Under the pieces are notes generated by a model. The model saw only the letters and a program-made list of their open reading frames with translations. It was not told the origin of the DNA and ran no database searches. From Bacteroides sp. An322 (GTDB lineage: Bacteria; Bacteroidota; Bacteroidia; Bacteroidales; Bacteroidaceae): DNA of 42,205 bases. The stretch lies in NCBI RefSeq assembly GCF_002161765.1, contig NZ_NFIN01000027.1, forward strand, positions 1-42,205, written 5' to 3'. Within the stretch, counting starts at the first letter, position 1; every line of letters starts with the position of its first letter. Below are positions 6,994 through 14,938 of the stretch, one piece after another. The position numbers and the translations under genes are program-made.

Positions 6994-7539
6994 TCACTCC
7001 TCCTCACTCATTAATATATACAGTTTCTTGCGTATGCGGTGCAATTTCACTTTAATATTACCCACGCTTTGATTCAAAATATGCGCGATGTCTTCGATGC
7101 TTTTCTCCTCTTCATAAAAGAATGCAACGATGGCACGCTCCTCTACCGAAAGCTTTTCCAATGCCTTCTGAAGCCGGGCGATGCGGTCTTCCGACTCATC
7201 ATCCAACACCTCGTCAATCTCCGTTTCCGAGACCCGTTCCCATTGCTTATCATCTATCACTAACACTTCTTCTTTCTTCTTACGCAAGGCGGAAAGCGCG
7301 GTATTATAAGCGATGCGGTAAATCCAAGTAGAGAACGTGCTATCGGCGGAAAACGAACCTAAATGCTGAAACGCTTTCATAAACGTGTCTTGAGTCAGTT
7401 CTTCGGCATATTCGGGAGAAGATACCATGCGGTCAATCAGTGCGAATACTTGTTGCCCGTAGGTATCGAGGAAATACGAAAATTCTTCGGTCTTCCCCGC
7501 CAAAATATGCGTAATAATATGTGACTCGTTCGGTTTCAT
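6994..7539 (-). CDS. RNA polymerase ECF sigma factor
   Basis: A 181-residue sigma-70 family protein with only regions 2 and 4, hence the extracytoplasmic-function group that redirects RNA polymerase under envelope or other stress. Region 2 spans the YGQQVFALIDRMVSSPEYAE and LTQDTFMKAFQHLGSF segments and FSTWIYRIAYNTALSALRKK (core binding and -10 recognition). Region 4 spans LEKLSVEERAIVAFFYEEE and SIEDIAHILNQSVGNIKVKL, an HTH that reads the -35. The ATG at 7539 is only about 12 nt past a predicted ECF -10 box, so its mRNA would be nearly leaderless. The gene is divergent from the DUF6249 gene and both carry the same ECF-type promoter, which suggests autoregulation. It is followed by a small membrane protein. 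Confidence 0.93.
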   Translation of the reverse strand: MKPNESHIITHILAGKTEEFSYFLDTYGQQVFALIDRMVSSPEYAEELTQDTFMKAFQHLGSFSADSTFSTWIYRIAYNTALSALRKKKEEVLVIDDKQWERVSETEIDEVLDDESEDRIARLQKALEKLSVEERAIVAFFYEEEKSIEDIAHILNQSVGNIKVKLHRIRKKLYILMSEEE

Positions 7540-7550
7540 TTCGTATCTTT

Positions 7551-7576
7551 AGACGCAAAACCCGAAAAGAGGTTAC
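7551..7576 (-). promoter_or_regulatory. ECF-type promoter of the sigma gene
   Basis: On the minus strand GTAACC (7576-7571) is followed after 15 nt by CGTCT (7555-7551) and AAAG. AAC in the -35 and CGTC in the -10 are the hallmark bases of ECF-dependent promoters and unlike the TTTG/TANNTTTG housekeeping boxes elsewhere in this window. The arrangement is mirrored by the divergent promoter at 7613-7639. Confidence 0.6.
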
Positions 7577-7612
7577 AAATATAAAGAAAAAAATTTTTCT
7601 GCAACATTTTGT

Positions 7613-7639
7613 GTAACCTTTCGGCACTTCCTTGCGTCT
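7613..7639 (+). promoter_or_regulatory. ECF-type promoter of the DUF6249 gene
   Basis: GTAACC (7613-7618) is followed after 16 nt by CGTCT (7635-7639) and AAAG, the same two boxes as on the opposite strand at 7551-7576. The predicted start lies about 35 nt ahead of the ATG at 7683. The shared boxes make this gene the likely second target of the sigma factor. Confidence 0.6.
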
Positions 7640-7682
7640 AAAGGAGCAAAGGAACAAAATCAATCACTTAAAACAGAACAAT

Positions 7683-8042
7683 ATGGAAGACATTTTAGTA
7701 CCGATTGGCGTACTTGCCATTATTTTCGGATGCATCTACAAATTATTCGAATTATTTGTAGGGCGTAAAGAACGAATCATGTTAATTGAAAAACTTCAAC
7801 CCGAACAATTAAGCCACGGAGTGGCTGGACACTTGAAGTTCTCGACGTATTTTACTACCCTGCGCACAGGGTGCCTCTTGCTCGGCATCGGCTTAGGTCT
7901 AATAGCTGGATACTGCCTCGACCCGCACATCAGCTATGAAGATTCCTCCATTATTTATGCCGCCAGCATCCTGATAGGTGGAGGATTAGGCCTCATCGCC
8001 TCTTTCTCAGTAGAACTGAAACAAAACAAGAAGCAAAATTAA
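7683..8042 (+). CDS. Membrane protein, DUF6249 family
   Basis: A 119-residue protein with three predicted membrane spans: residues about 3-22 (ILVPIGVLAIIFGCIYKLF), 60-78 (LLLGIGLGLIAGYCL) and 90-108 (SILIGGGLGLIASFSV). The MEDILVPIGVL start and RKERIMLIEKL segment match the DUF6249 membrane proteins common in Bacteroidetes; their function is unknown. I start at ATG 7683 because the in-frame TTG at 7632 overlaps the -10 region of the ECF promoter. The gene is divergent from the sigma gene and shares its promoter architecture, so it is probably a member of the same small regulon. A strong palindrome follows its stop. Confidence 0.8.
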   Translation: MEDILVPIGVLAIIFGCIYKLFELFVGRKERIMLIEKLQPEQLSHGVAGHLKFSTYFTTLRTGCLLLGIGLGLIAGYCLDPHISYEDSSIIYAASILIGGGLGLIASFSVELKQNKKQN

Positions 8043-8072
8043 AATAATAAGAATGTCCGCAAATTGCCTGTA

Positions 8073-8118
8073 GAAGCTGTCTCAAAATAAAAATCAGCAT
8101 TTATTTTGAGACAGCTTC
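8073..8118. terminator. Perfect 19-bp palindrome between convergent genes
   Basis: GAAGCTGTCTCAAAATAAA (8073-8091) is followed by an 8-nt loop and its exact reverse complement (8100-8118). It lies between the convergent DUF6249 and GLUG genes and would terminate in both directions. The GAAGCTGT end also starts the probable end of the IS at the right edge of the window (41712), so an IS- or MITE-derived origin is possible. The 22 bases before it (8051-8072) resemble the outer arm of the 82-bp repeat at 32443. Confidence 0.65.
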
Positions 8119-8173
8119 AAGTATAGCATTCGGGAATAAGACAGACAAATCATGTCCTACAGCCTTATTGAAG

Positions 8174-9466
8174 TTAATCGGCTAGAATGATGAGCGGATG
8201 ATTTTCTGCATCATCGCCGGTGTTCTTTATCCATGTATAGTTCTTGATATTGGCAGTAGCAAGAGCTTGGTTCATAGCAGTGATTGCCGCGTCCCAATTA
8301 TTATCAGTAACCTTATTTTCAATGTTTTCTTCTTTGAATTTTCCACCTGCACCTACTCCCTCATAAACATTATATCCACAATCAAGTTCATCATTCGCCC
8401 AATAACAAGATGTAATGGTGCCATAATTTGCTCCCACAATAACACCTGCATCATTTGACACGGCATTTGGTGTCAATTCTACTACATTTCCTGTTGCATA
8501 ACAAGCTACAATTGTTCCTCCCTTATGAGCATAATTACCTCCATTGTCTCCTACAATACCTCCACGCCAAGATTTACTCTGTATTTCTGCAGAAGATGAA
8601 CAAGCATATACTTTCACATTCTCAGATGTAATAAAGCCAATGATACCACCAGCTTGTCCCAAGCCTGTGCTAATCACTTTACCTCCTACCACGTGGCAGT
8701 TCATTACAATTGTTGAACCACTTGCTTGCTTTATTATTCCACCTGCAGAATGAGAAGTTGCAATCATTTCCAAATCCTTAAATGTAACATTCTTTATAAT
8801 GCAATTCTCGCTGGCTTTCTTGATAAAAGCAGCATCTTGTTCGCAAGTGTAAGTCAAGTTGCTGATAGTATGTCCACCACCGTCAAAAGTACCTGCGAAC
8901 CATTCGCTATTTCCAGTACAAACACCTGCCCATGTTTTATCTTGCATATTTATATCGGCAGTTAAAATACAATTCGTATATCGATATTGACCTTTTTCTA
9001 CATTGACAGCGTTCCCCCACGCAATTAATCCGTCTGCATTATACACCGTATAAGTCTTGCCATCTTCGGAAACCGTATAACCCAGATTTTCCACTATGCG
9101 CGAAGCAGTTACTTCATTGCCATTGGCTTGGATAAGCGTAACACGAAGTAAAGCTTTACCACTGCCTGCTGTAACTACAACTTTTGCTTCCTCCAAATTG
9201 CTCGTCACACTCCAACCATTCGCATCAGTAGAACGGGAATCGATATCAGTATATGTGCCATTAGCTCCTTCGGGGGTGATTTGTGCCACAAGAGCAGAAT
9301 AATCACTTGCTTTTGTTCCGTCAGGATAAGTCAATTTGATTTCAGTTGAGGTACCTGTAAGAGTAAACGTCCCTGTACCCTCACCTATTTTTAAAGATTG
9401 GTATTTGGGTACATTGAAAACATTTCCAGAATTAGGTACCTGACCGAAAAACATCCATAGATGCAT
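8174..9466 (-). pseudogene. GLUG-repeat surface protein, probably missing its 5' end
   Basis: The readable frame encodes 430 residues. The C-terminal half holds GLUG-type repeats, with FAGTFDGGGHTISNLTYT, VIGFIT-like and GGIVGDNGG segments, as in Bacteroidales adhesin-like surface proteins. The middle (IKLTYPDGTKASDYSALVAQ, TVYNADGLIAWGNAVN) is the usual lead-in of such proteins. These proteins normally start with a lipoprotein signal peptide and an N-terminal domain. Here the first codons (MHLWMFFGQV) are read out of a truncated copy of the 82-bp palindromic repeat (9439-9492), and no signal sequence is present. I therefore see a 5'-truncated gene whose original start has been replaced by repeat sequence. 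It may still be transcribed, but export looks lost. No other frameshift is visible. Confidence 0.6.
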
Positions 9467-9492
9467 TCGGGCAAGCGAACCCCGCCCCTACA
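9439..9492. repeat. 82-bp palindromic repeat, truncated copy
   Basis: On the minus strand TGTAGGGGCGGG starts at 9492 and the match to the full repeats runs through TTGCCCGAATGC to about 9439. The second half of the palindrome is missing and the sequence passes directly into the GLUG-protein frame. This is the probable breakpoint that removed the beginning of that gene. Confidence 0.65.
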
Positions 9493-9559
9493 CGAAAATC
9501 AGTCATATTCTATCTGAATACAACCTCTTTTTATATCCAATTCTCATCCGAAAAAAGTT

Positions 9560-9991
9560 TCATTCACTCTCCTTCTTCTCTTTCAGCAAGTCCCTGATTT
9601 CGGTCAATAACTGGATATCTGCCGGAGGAGCGGGCGGAGTCTTTGCCTCAGCCTCTTTCTTGCGGGTCAACGCATTGATGCCTTTCACCAAGAAAAATAC
9701 TGCCAAAGCGATAATCAGAAAATCGAAGACCACCTGAATGAAATTGCCATAGCTGATCGCCACTTCCGGAGAAACCACCTTATCGCCTTCCATTACCGCA
9801 CGCTTTATCACCCATTTCAAGTCGGAAAAGTTTACCCCTCCTACCAGAACGCCTACGGCTGGCATAATCAAATCACCTACCAACGAGGATACAATCTTTC
9901 CGAATGCACCACCGATAATGATACCTACCGCCATATCGACCACATTGCCCCGCATGGCGAACTTCTTAAATTCATTCAATGTCTTCTTCAT
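9560..9991 (-). CDS. mscL: Large-conductance mechanosensitive channel
   Basis: A 143-residue MscL, the homopentameric inner-membrane emergency valve that opens under high turgor. The N-terminal amphipathic helix and TM1 are in [20 protein letters not shown] followed by [19 protein letters not shown]; the conserved periplasmic loop VGGVNFSDL follows. TM2 is [20 protein letters not shown]. The C-terminal cytoplasmic helix ends [12 protein letters not shown], which matches the family pentameric bundle. I start at the ATG at 9991; an upstream in-frame TTG at 10003 adds only MEYA and lacks family support. Length is normal (about 136-150). Upstream lies the 127-bp palindromic repeat. Confidence 0.96.
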   Translation of the reverse strand: MKKTLNEFKKFAMRGNVVDMAVGIIIGGAFGKIVSSLVGDLIMPAVGVLVGGVNFSDLKWVIKRAVMEGDKVVSPEVAISYGNFIQVVFDFLIIALAVFFLVKGINALTRKKEAEAKTPPAPPADIQLLTEIRDLLKEKKESE

Positions 9992-10019
9992 TGCATACTC
10001 CAATTTTATTATCTAATCA

Positions 10020-10146
10020 AACGCAGAGACGCAAAAACGCAAAGTTTTATTTTTAGAGAAAGCAAAGCACACAGAGAGGAATAGGTTAAGCTCTGTGCTC
10101 TTTGCCCTCTCTAAAATGTTTCTCTGCGCCTTTGCGTCTCTGCGTT
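10020..10146. repeat. 127-bp palindromic repeat, copy 1
   Basis: AACGCAGAGACGC (from 10020) is the exact complement of GCGTCTCTGCGTT (10134-10146). Inside are further complementary blocks, for example AGCACACAGAG against CTCTGTGCTCTTTGC, and CTCTCTAAAA. A second copy of the same 127-bp length and the same ends lies at 35076-35202. It sits in the divergent gap between mscL and the TonB-C-like gene and contains no gene. Confidence 0.8.
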
Positions 10147-10213
10147 ATAAATAATGTTTGCACATACAAAGGTAACAAAATCAAGCTATAAGACAAGAAA
10201 TAAAGAAAGAAAC

Positions 10214-10244
10214 TTTGAAATGCAAGAGAATACTCGTAGCTTTG
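10214..10244 (+). promoter_or_regulatory. Complete Bacteroidetes promoter, TTTG-N19-TAGCTTTG
   Basis: TTTG at 10214-10217 and TAGCTTTG at 10237-10244 match the -33 and -7 consensus exactly, with the ideal 19-bp spacing. The predicted transcript starts near 10250, 15 nt ahead of the ATG at 10265, which excludes the longer in-frame starts. Confidence 0.75.
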
Positions 10245-10264
10245 CACCGCTATTTCAAAAAATT

Positions 10265-11584
10265 ATGAACCAGACGCATAAACGACATACCTTATTATAT
10301 ACGTGGCTCGCATGCCTCTGCCTCTTCCTTCCCCTCGCGGCACAAGGAGCAGGCACAAAAACCACATTCCGCATCACCGTACTTAAAACCAACGGAGAGC
10401 CTCAGCCTGGAATGATTCTCAAAATATCGAGCCGAAACCAAGAATATACCGGTGATGCCCAAGGAGTTATCACCTTCCAATACGAAATAGAAGACTCCTA
10501 TACCCGCTCGGCAAACCTGTATTTCCCTACCGATAGAGATAAACCGGTAGCATCGTTTGCCTTGGAACCCGAAAATGCCACGAAGACTTTCTATCTGGAT
10601 AGTCCTCAAGACATTGTCGCATACAAGCAAAGCCAGCAAACCTTCCCGATAGAAGGGTATGTCACAACGGCTTCAGGAGAACCGATTACGGGTGCCGTGG
10701 TCAGCATCCAAGGCACCGGACGAAGAGTCACCACCGATGAAATCGGGCTTTTCCAAATTGATGCGGACTACAATCACCCGATAACAGTACGCGCCGACGG
10801 AATGGAGAACCAATCTGTTTCCATTCAGGCATTCCTGCAAAACCCGAACGAGCCTTACACGATTGTAATGCAGCGCAAAAGTTCCAGCCGTATCTATGCC
10901 TCTGCAGAGCAGATGCCCCAATATCCGGGCGGTATGAAAGCCTTCCAGAATTACCTGAAGCGCAATTTGAAATACCCTCCCCAAGCCAAACGGGACAGCA
11001 TCGAAGGGGTAGTGGCAATCCAGTTCGTAGTGGAAAGAAACGGACGGATTAGCTCACCCGTTATTGTCCGGAGTCTGGAACCAAGCATGGATACCGTGGC
11101 TCTGAACGTTATCCGGAACATGCCGCGCTGGATTCCAGCTAAAGACCATGGCACTATCGTGCGGTGTAAATATTCCGTGCCCGTCCAATTCAAGATAGAA
11201 CGCCCGAAACCCGTACAACCCAAGCCTCTTTTGGCAAACAAAGATAGCATCCTGCATAAAGACAGCCTCTTGGCAGATTCACTCCGGACGGATTCCGTTT
11301 CGATGGACTCCTTACGCTTGAAAAAGCTGATACCCGACTCGTTGCAGACCGATTCGCTCCGGTTACGACCTGATTCGTTACGCCTTCTGCCCGACTCGTT
11401 ACGGATGCCCAACGATTCTTTACTCCTGAAGAAAGACAGCTTGCTGGCACCAGCCGACTCGCTTGTCGCACCCAAAGACTCGTTGACACAAACGCCGGAC
11501 ACGAATGCCGAGCCTCAAAAGCCCAAGAAACGGAACATCTTCGTCCGCTTCTTCCGCTGGCTCTTCGGAATCAAGGATAAATAA
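10265..11584 (+). CDS. Secreted protein with carboxypeptidase-regulatory-like and TonB C-terminal-like domains and DSL-repeat tail
   Basis: A 439-residue protein with a signal peptide (about 1-29, hydrophobic WLACLCLFLPLAAQ). Residues 33-115 and 128-203 look like two carboxypeptidase-regulatory-like beta domains; the second has PIEGYVTTASGEPITGAVVS. Residues 216-312 resemble a TonB C-terminal domain (MPQYPGGMKAFQNYLKRNLK, YPPQAKRDSIEGVVAIQFVV, PRWIPAKDHG). After it, residues 326-407 carry 13 DSL, DSI or DSV units, then a basic, aromatic tail KKRNIFVRFFRWLFG. A true TonB has an N-terminal anchor and ends with this domain; here the domain is internal and the protein is apparently exported, so energy transduction is doubtful. 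Envelope scaffold or receptor partner is a guess. The start is fixed by the promoter at 10214-10244. Confidence 0.8.
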   Translation: MNQTHKRHTLLYTWLACLCLFLPLAAQGAGTKTTFRITVLKTNGEPQPGMILKISSRNQEYTGDAQGVITFQYEIEDSYTRSANLYFPTDRDKPVASFALEPENATKTFYLDSPQDIVAYKQSQQTFPIEGYVTTASGEPITGAVVSIQGTGRRVTTDEIGLFQIDADYNHPITVRADGMENQSVSIQAFLQNPNEPYTIVMQRKSSSRIYASAEQMPQYPGGMKAFQNYLKRNLKYPPQAKRDSIEGVVAIQFVVERNGRISSPVIVRSLEPSMDTVALNVIRNMPRWIPAKDHGTIVRCKYSVPVQFKIERPKPVQPKPLLANKDSILHKDSLLADSLRTDSVSMDSLRLKKLIPDSLQTDSLRLRPDSLRLLPDSLRMPNDSLLLKKDSLLAPADSLVAPKDSLTQTPDTNAEPQKPKKRNIFVRFFRWLFGIKDK

Positions 11585-11594
11585 AAGACCAAGT

Positions 11595-11611
11595 CCTGCC
11601 AAAAAGGCAGG
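11595..11611 (+). terminator. Short GC hairpin after the DSL-repeat gene
   Basis: CCTGCC (11595-11600) pairs with GGCAGG (11606-11611) across a 5-A loop, 10 nt after the stop codon. The stem is GC-rich but is not followed by a T-run, so termination efficiency is uncertain. Confidence 0.4.
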
Positions 11612-11628
11612 CGGATACTGACATAAAT

Positions 11629-11706
11629 GCATACGGCTTCATCGCTTAACGAAGCAGGCTTCATCAGCCAACACATACGGCTTCGTAGGCAGATGAAGCC
11701 GTATGC
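11629..11706. repeat. CATACGGCTTC palindromic repeat, copy 2
   Basis: GCATACGGCTTCATC (11629-11643) is perfectly complementary to GATGAAGCCGTATGC (11692-11706). The 48-nt interior contains two more partial copies of the arm (GAAGCAGGCTTCATCAG and CATACGGCTTCG). The family is shared with 145-220. It occupies most of the gap before the pectate lyase genes, together with the -7 box at 11797. Confidence 0.75.
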
Positions 11707-11796
11707 GTTTGAATCCCCACTTATGTTCGTTATGCCTAAGTTCAAAATATGGTATATAAAAACCAATATTTCCCCCTCTTCCATACGAAAAAGGCG

Positions 11797-11804
11797 TACT
11801 TTTG
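11797..11804 (+). promoter_or_regulatory. -7 box of the plus-strand pectinase operon
   Basis: TACTTTTG fits TANNTTTG and is 24 nt before the ATG at 11829. A TTTG-type -33 box with normal spacing is not obvious, which fits a promoter that needs an activator. Confidence 0.5.
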
Positions 11805-11828
11805 ATACAAAAACAAAAACACCTTTAT

Positions 11829-13430
11829 ATGAAGCATACGAAATCCATTTGGCTGGCTATGGCATTTGGCTTTAGCCTATTTACCGCCTGTGCGGATACA
11901 GACCCTAAGGCTGAGCAAGAAAAGCCCGGACAAGAAGAACCTGAACCCAATCCGGATCCAGACCCCGAACCCAATCCGGGCGAAGAAGAATTGCCCGACT
12001 ATCCCGCTCCCGACCGGAGCATAATCCCGGCATTTCCTCACGCATACGGAGCCGGACGTTATACGACCGGAGGAGCAGAAGGGAAAGTCTATGTAGTGAC
12101 TTCCCTCGCCGACAATGGCGCTATGGGAACCCTGCGCTGGGCATTGAACCAAACGGGCAAACGTACTATCGTCTTTGCCACGGGCGGGCTGATTGAATTA
12201 AGCAAAGAACTTGAAATCAAGAACGGGGATGTAACCATTGCTGGACAAACCGCCCCGGGCGACGGCATCTGCCTGAAAGGACATCCGGTATCTATCAAAG
12301 CCGATAACGTAATAGTCCGCTTCATCCGTTTCCGCATGGGCTCGGACAAGCTGACGGAAGACGAAGCCGACGGAGCGGATGCCTTTTGGGGAAGAGGATA
12401 CAAGAACATCCTGATAGACCATTGCTCGATGAGTTGGAGCACGGACGAATGTGCTTCGTTCTATAATAACGAAAACTTTACCATGCAATGGTGCATCATC
12501 AGCGAAAGCCTTACCTTCTCCGAACATAGCAAAGGAAGACACGGATACGGAGGCATCTGGGGAGGAGAACCCGCTTCGTATCATCACAACCTTATGGCAC
12601 ACCATAGCAGCCGCACGCCCCGCCTTTCGGGAAGCCGCACCACGGGCAATCCCGATAAAGAGCAAGTCGACTTGCGGAACAATGTGTTCTATAACTGGGG
12701 ACCGACCAACGGAGGCTATGCGGGCGAAGGAGGCTCGTATAACTTCATCAACAATTATTACAAGCCGGGACCTTCCACGTGTACCAAGGAAGGCATTGTC
12801 AACCGTATCTTCCAGCCCAACGGGGATGACGGAAGCCAGCAAAACCCGAAAGGCGTATGGGGAACCTTCTACGTAAACGGAAATTATTTCGACGGCACTT
12901 GCCCCAACATGACTTCGGAATACAAAGAACTGATAGCGGAAGTCAACGCAGATAACTGGGCGGGCATACATCCCAATGAAAAAAATTGCCCCTTGCCCGA
13001 AGGAGGCATCGAAGCCATCCGGTCGGAACAAGCCTTTCTCATCACACCCGATACGGACGAATATACCCAATCGGCACAAGAATCCTACGAATGGGTATTG
13101 GCTCATGCCGGCGCATCGCTCGTCCGGGATGATGTAGACGCCCGTATTGTCGATAACGTGCGCCAAGGGAATTATACCGCCGAGGGAAGCAACGGAAGTT
13201 CAGACGGATTGATAGACCGAGCCGAAGACGTTGGAGGCTGGCCCGATTATGCATCAGGCACTGCTCCCGTTGATACAGATAACGACGGTATGCCCGATGC
13301 ATGGGAAGAGGAACAGGGGCTGAACCCGAACGATGCTTCGGACGGAGCCAAATACAACCTTACCCCCTACTATACCAACCTGGAAGTTTATCTGAATAGC
13401 TTAGTAGATAATTTATATCCTAACTCTTAA
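11829..13430 (+). CDS. PL1 pectate lyase, lipoprotein
   Basis: A 533-residue PL1 polysaccharide lyase that would cleave polygalacturonan by beta-elimination. The signal peptide ends in a lipobox LFTAC with Cys21, followed by a Pro/Glu/Asp-rich linker (about 22-60) that suggests surface display. The parallel beta-helix shows the family blocks [55 protein letters not shown] and [18 protein letters not shown], then [11 protein letters not shown]. The region just before the C-terminus ([20 protein letters not shown]) is an Asp-rich calcium-binding-like module. The ATG at 11829 is preferred over an in-frame TTG overlapping the -7 box. A second PL1 gene follows after 13 nt, so both are in one operon. 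Confidence 0.92.
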   Translation: MKHTKSIWLAMAFGFSLFTACADTDPKAEQEKPGQEEPEPNPDPDPEPNPGEEELPDYPAPDRSIIPAFPHAYGAGRYTTGGAEGKVYVVTSLADNGAMGTLRWALNQTGKRTIVFATGGLIELSKELEIKNGDVTIAGQTAPGDGICLKGHPVSIKADNVIVRFIRFRMGSDKLTEDEADGADAFWGRGYKNILIDHCSMSWSTDECASFYNNENFTMQWCIISESLTFSEHSKGRHGYGGIWGGEPASYHHNLMAHHSSRTPRLSGSRTTGNPDKEQVDLRNNVFYNWGPTNGGYAGEGGSYNFINNYYKPGPSTCTKEGIVNRIFQPNGDDGSQQNPKGVWGTFYVNGNYFDGTCPNMTSEYKELIAEVNADNWAGIHPNEKNCPLPEGGIEAIRSEQAFLITPDTDEYTQSAQESYEWVLAHAGASLVRDDVDARIVDNVRQGNYTAEGSNGSSDGLIDRAEDVGGWPDYASGTAPVDTDNDGMPDAWEEEQGLNPNDASDGAKYNLTPYYTNLEVYLNSLVDNLYPNS

Positions 13431-13443
13431 TCATTTATTAATC

Positions 13444-14901
13444 ATGAACTTAAACAAGAAACTTGGAACAGCATTTTGCCTCATTGCACTCTCTTTGTGT
13501 TGCATCTTGCCGGTAAAGGCATCTACCGACCGCATACCGGCATTTCCAGGAGCCGACGGTGCCGGAAAATACACCACCGGAGGCAGAGGCGGGAAAGTGT
13601 ATATCGTCAATTCTTTGAAAGACGACGGTTCGGAAGGCACCTTGCGCTGGGCAATCCGCAAGAAAGGACCTCGCACAATCGTATTTGCCGTAAGCGGCAT
13701 CATCGAATTGCAAGAACCGCTCTATATCAATAACGGAGACCTGACCATAGCCGGACAGACCGCTCCGGGTGATGGCATCTGCCTGAAGAACTATACCTTG
13801 GGAGTGAAAGCCGACAATGTCATCATCCGTTTTATCCGTTCGCGCATGGGAACAGACATCAAGCACAAAGGCGATGATGCCATGAACGGATTCAACAACC
13901 ACCGGAATATCATCATCGACCATTGCTCAATGAGTTGGAGCACCGATGAATGCGCCACATTCTATGATAACCAGAACTTTACCTTACAATGGTGCCTCAT
14001 CAGCGAAAGCCTTTTCCGGTCGATACACGAAAAAGGCGCACACGGTTACGGAGGCATTTGGGGAGGTCAAAAGGCGTCTTTCCACCACAATCTGCTGGCT
14101 CATCACTCCAATCGCACTCCCCGCTTGTGCGGAAGCCGTTATACGGGCAAACCCGAAGAAGAACGAGTGGAATTGTTCAACAATGTCATCTATAATTACG
14201 GAAGTGCCGGAGCCTACGCAGGTGAAGGAGGCTCGTACAACTTCTTGAACAATTACTATAAACCCGGTCCGTACACGGCTACGGTGGCTTCATATAAAAG
14301 ACTCTTTACCGCTTATCCCGATGACGGGAAAAACAATAACGTCAAAGGCACGCACGGCGTTTTCTACCTGAGCGGAAACTACATGGATGATTCGTGCGCC
14401 AAGCTGACCGAAAAGCAACGGAAAGACATGCAAAAGGTCAACAAAGACAACACGAAAGGACTGATATTGAAAGACAAAACCGCCGACAAAGCGGCTTATT
14501 TATCCGACAAGCCTTTCCAAATAGCCGAACATACTTCCCTCCAACCGGCACAAGACGCTTACCAATCCGTTTTGCAATATGCCGGCGCTTCCTTAAAGCG
14601 GGATGACTACGACCAACGCATCGTGGACGAAACCTGGAACGGAACATACACGTATGAAGGAAGCCACGGAAGCACAAACGGATTGATTGACCAGCCTAGC
14701 GATGTAGGCGGATGGCAAACATACCAGTCGGCTCCTGCCCCACTGGATACGGATGCCGACGGTATGCCCGATGCCTGGGAAAAGCAACACGGGCTGAACC
14801 CTAATGATGCTTCGGACAGTTCTGCTTACAGTTTAAACACCGATTACACCAACTTAGAAATCTATTTAAACGGGCTGGTAAACCATTTGTATCCTTATTA
14901 A
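13444..14901 (+). CDS. PL1 pectate lyase, secreted
   Basis: A 485-residue paralogue of the preceding lyase. It shares the block order [55 protein letters not shown] and SNRTPRLCGSR, and the C-terminal Asp-rich module [20 protein letters not shown]. Unlike its neighbour it has a plain signal peptide (about residues 1-26, ending PVKA) with no lipobox Cys and no acidic linker, so it should be soluble in the periplasm or released. The pair therefore looks like a tandem duplication split between two locations: surface attack and periplasmic trimming. It starts 13 nt after the first lyase; the PL10 fusion follows 37 nt later. Confidence 0.92.
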   Translation: MNLNKKLGTAFCLIALSLCCILPVKASTDRIPAFPGADGAGKYTTGGRGGKVYIVNSLKDDGSEGTLRWAIRKKGPRTIVFAVSGIIELQEPLYINNGDLTIAGQTAPGDGICLKNYTLGVKADNVIIRFIRSRMGTDIKHKGDDAMNGFNNHRNIIIDHCSMSWSTDECATFYDNQNFTLQWCLISESLFRSIHEKGAHGYGGIWGGQKASFHHNLLAHHSNRTPRLCGSRYTGKPEEERVELFNNVIYNYGSAGAYAGEGGSYNFLNNYYKPGPYTATVASYKRLFTAYPDDGKNNNVKGTHGVFYLSGNYMDDSCAKLTEKQRKDMQKVNKDNTKGLILKDKTADKAAYLSDKPFQIAEHTSLQPAQDAYQSVLQYAGASLKRDDYDQRIVDETWNGTYTYEGSHGSTNGLIDQPSDVGGWQTYQSAPAPLDTDADGMPDAWEKQHGLNPNDASDSSAYSLNTDYTNLEIYLNGLVNHLYPY

Positions 14902-14938
14902 TCTGCGAAAAGATTTAAAAACTCAAACACTAACAACC

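Noticed and set aside
10154..10264. A longer N-terminus for the TonB-C-like protein
   Set aside because: The complete promoter at 10214-10244 lies inside the extension, so transcripts cannot include it.
12198..13166. A 322-codon minus-strand frame opposite the first pectate lyase
   Set aside because: Antisense of a strong PL1 match; no family features and no promoter.
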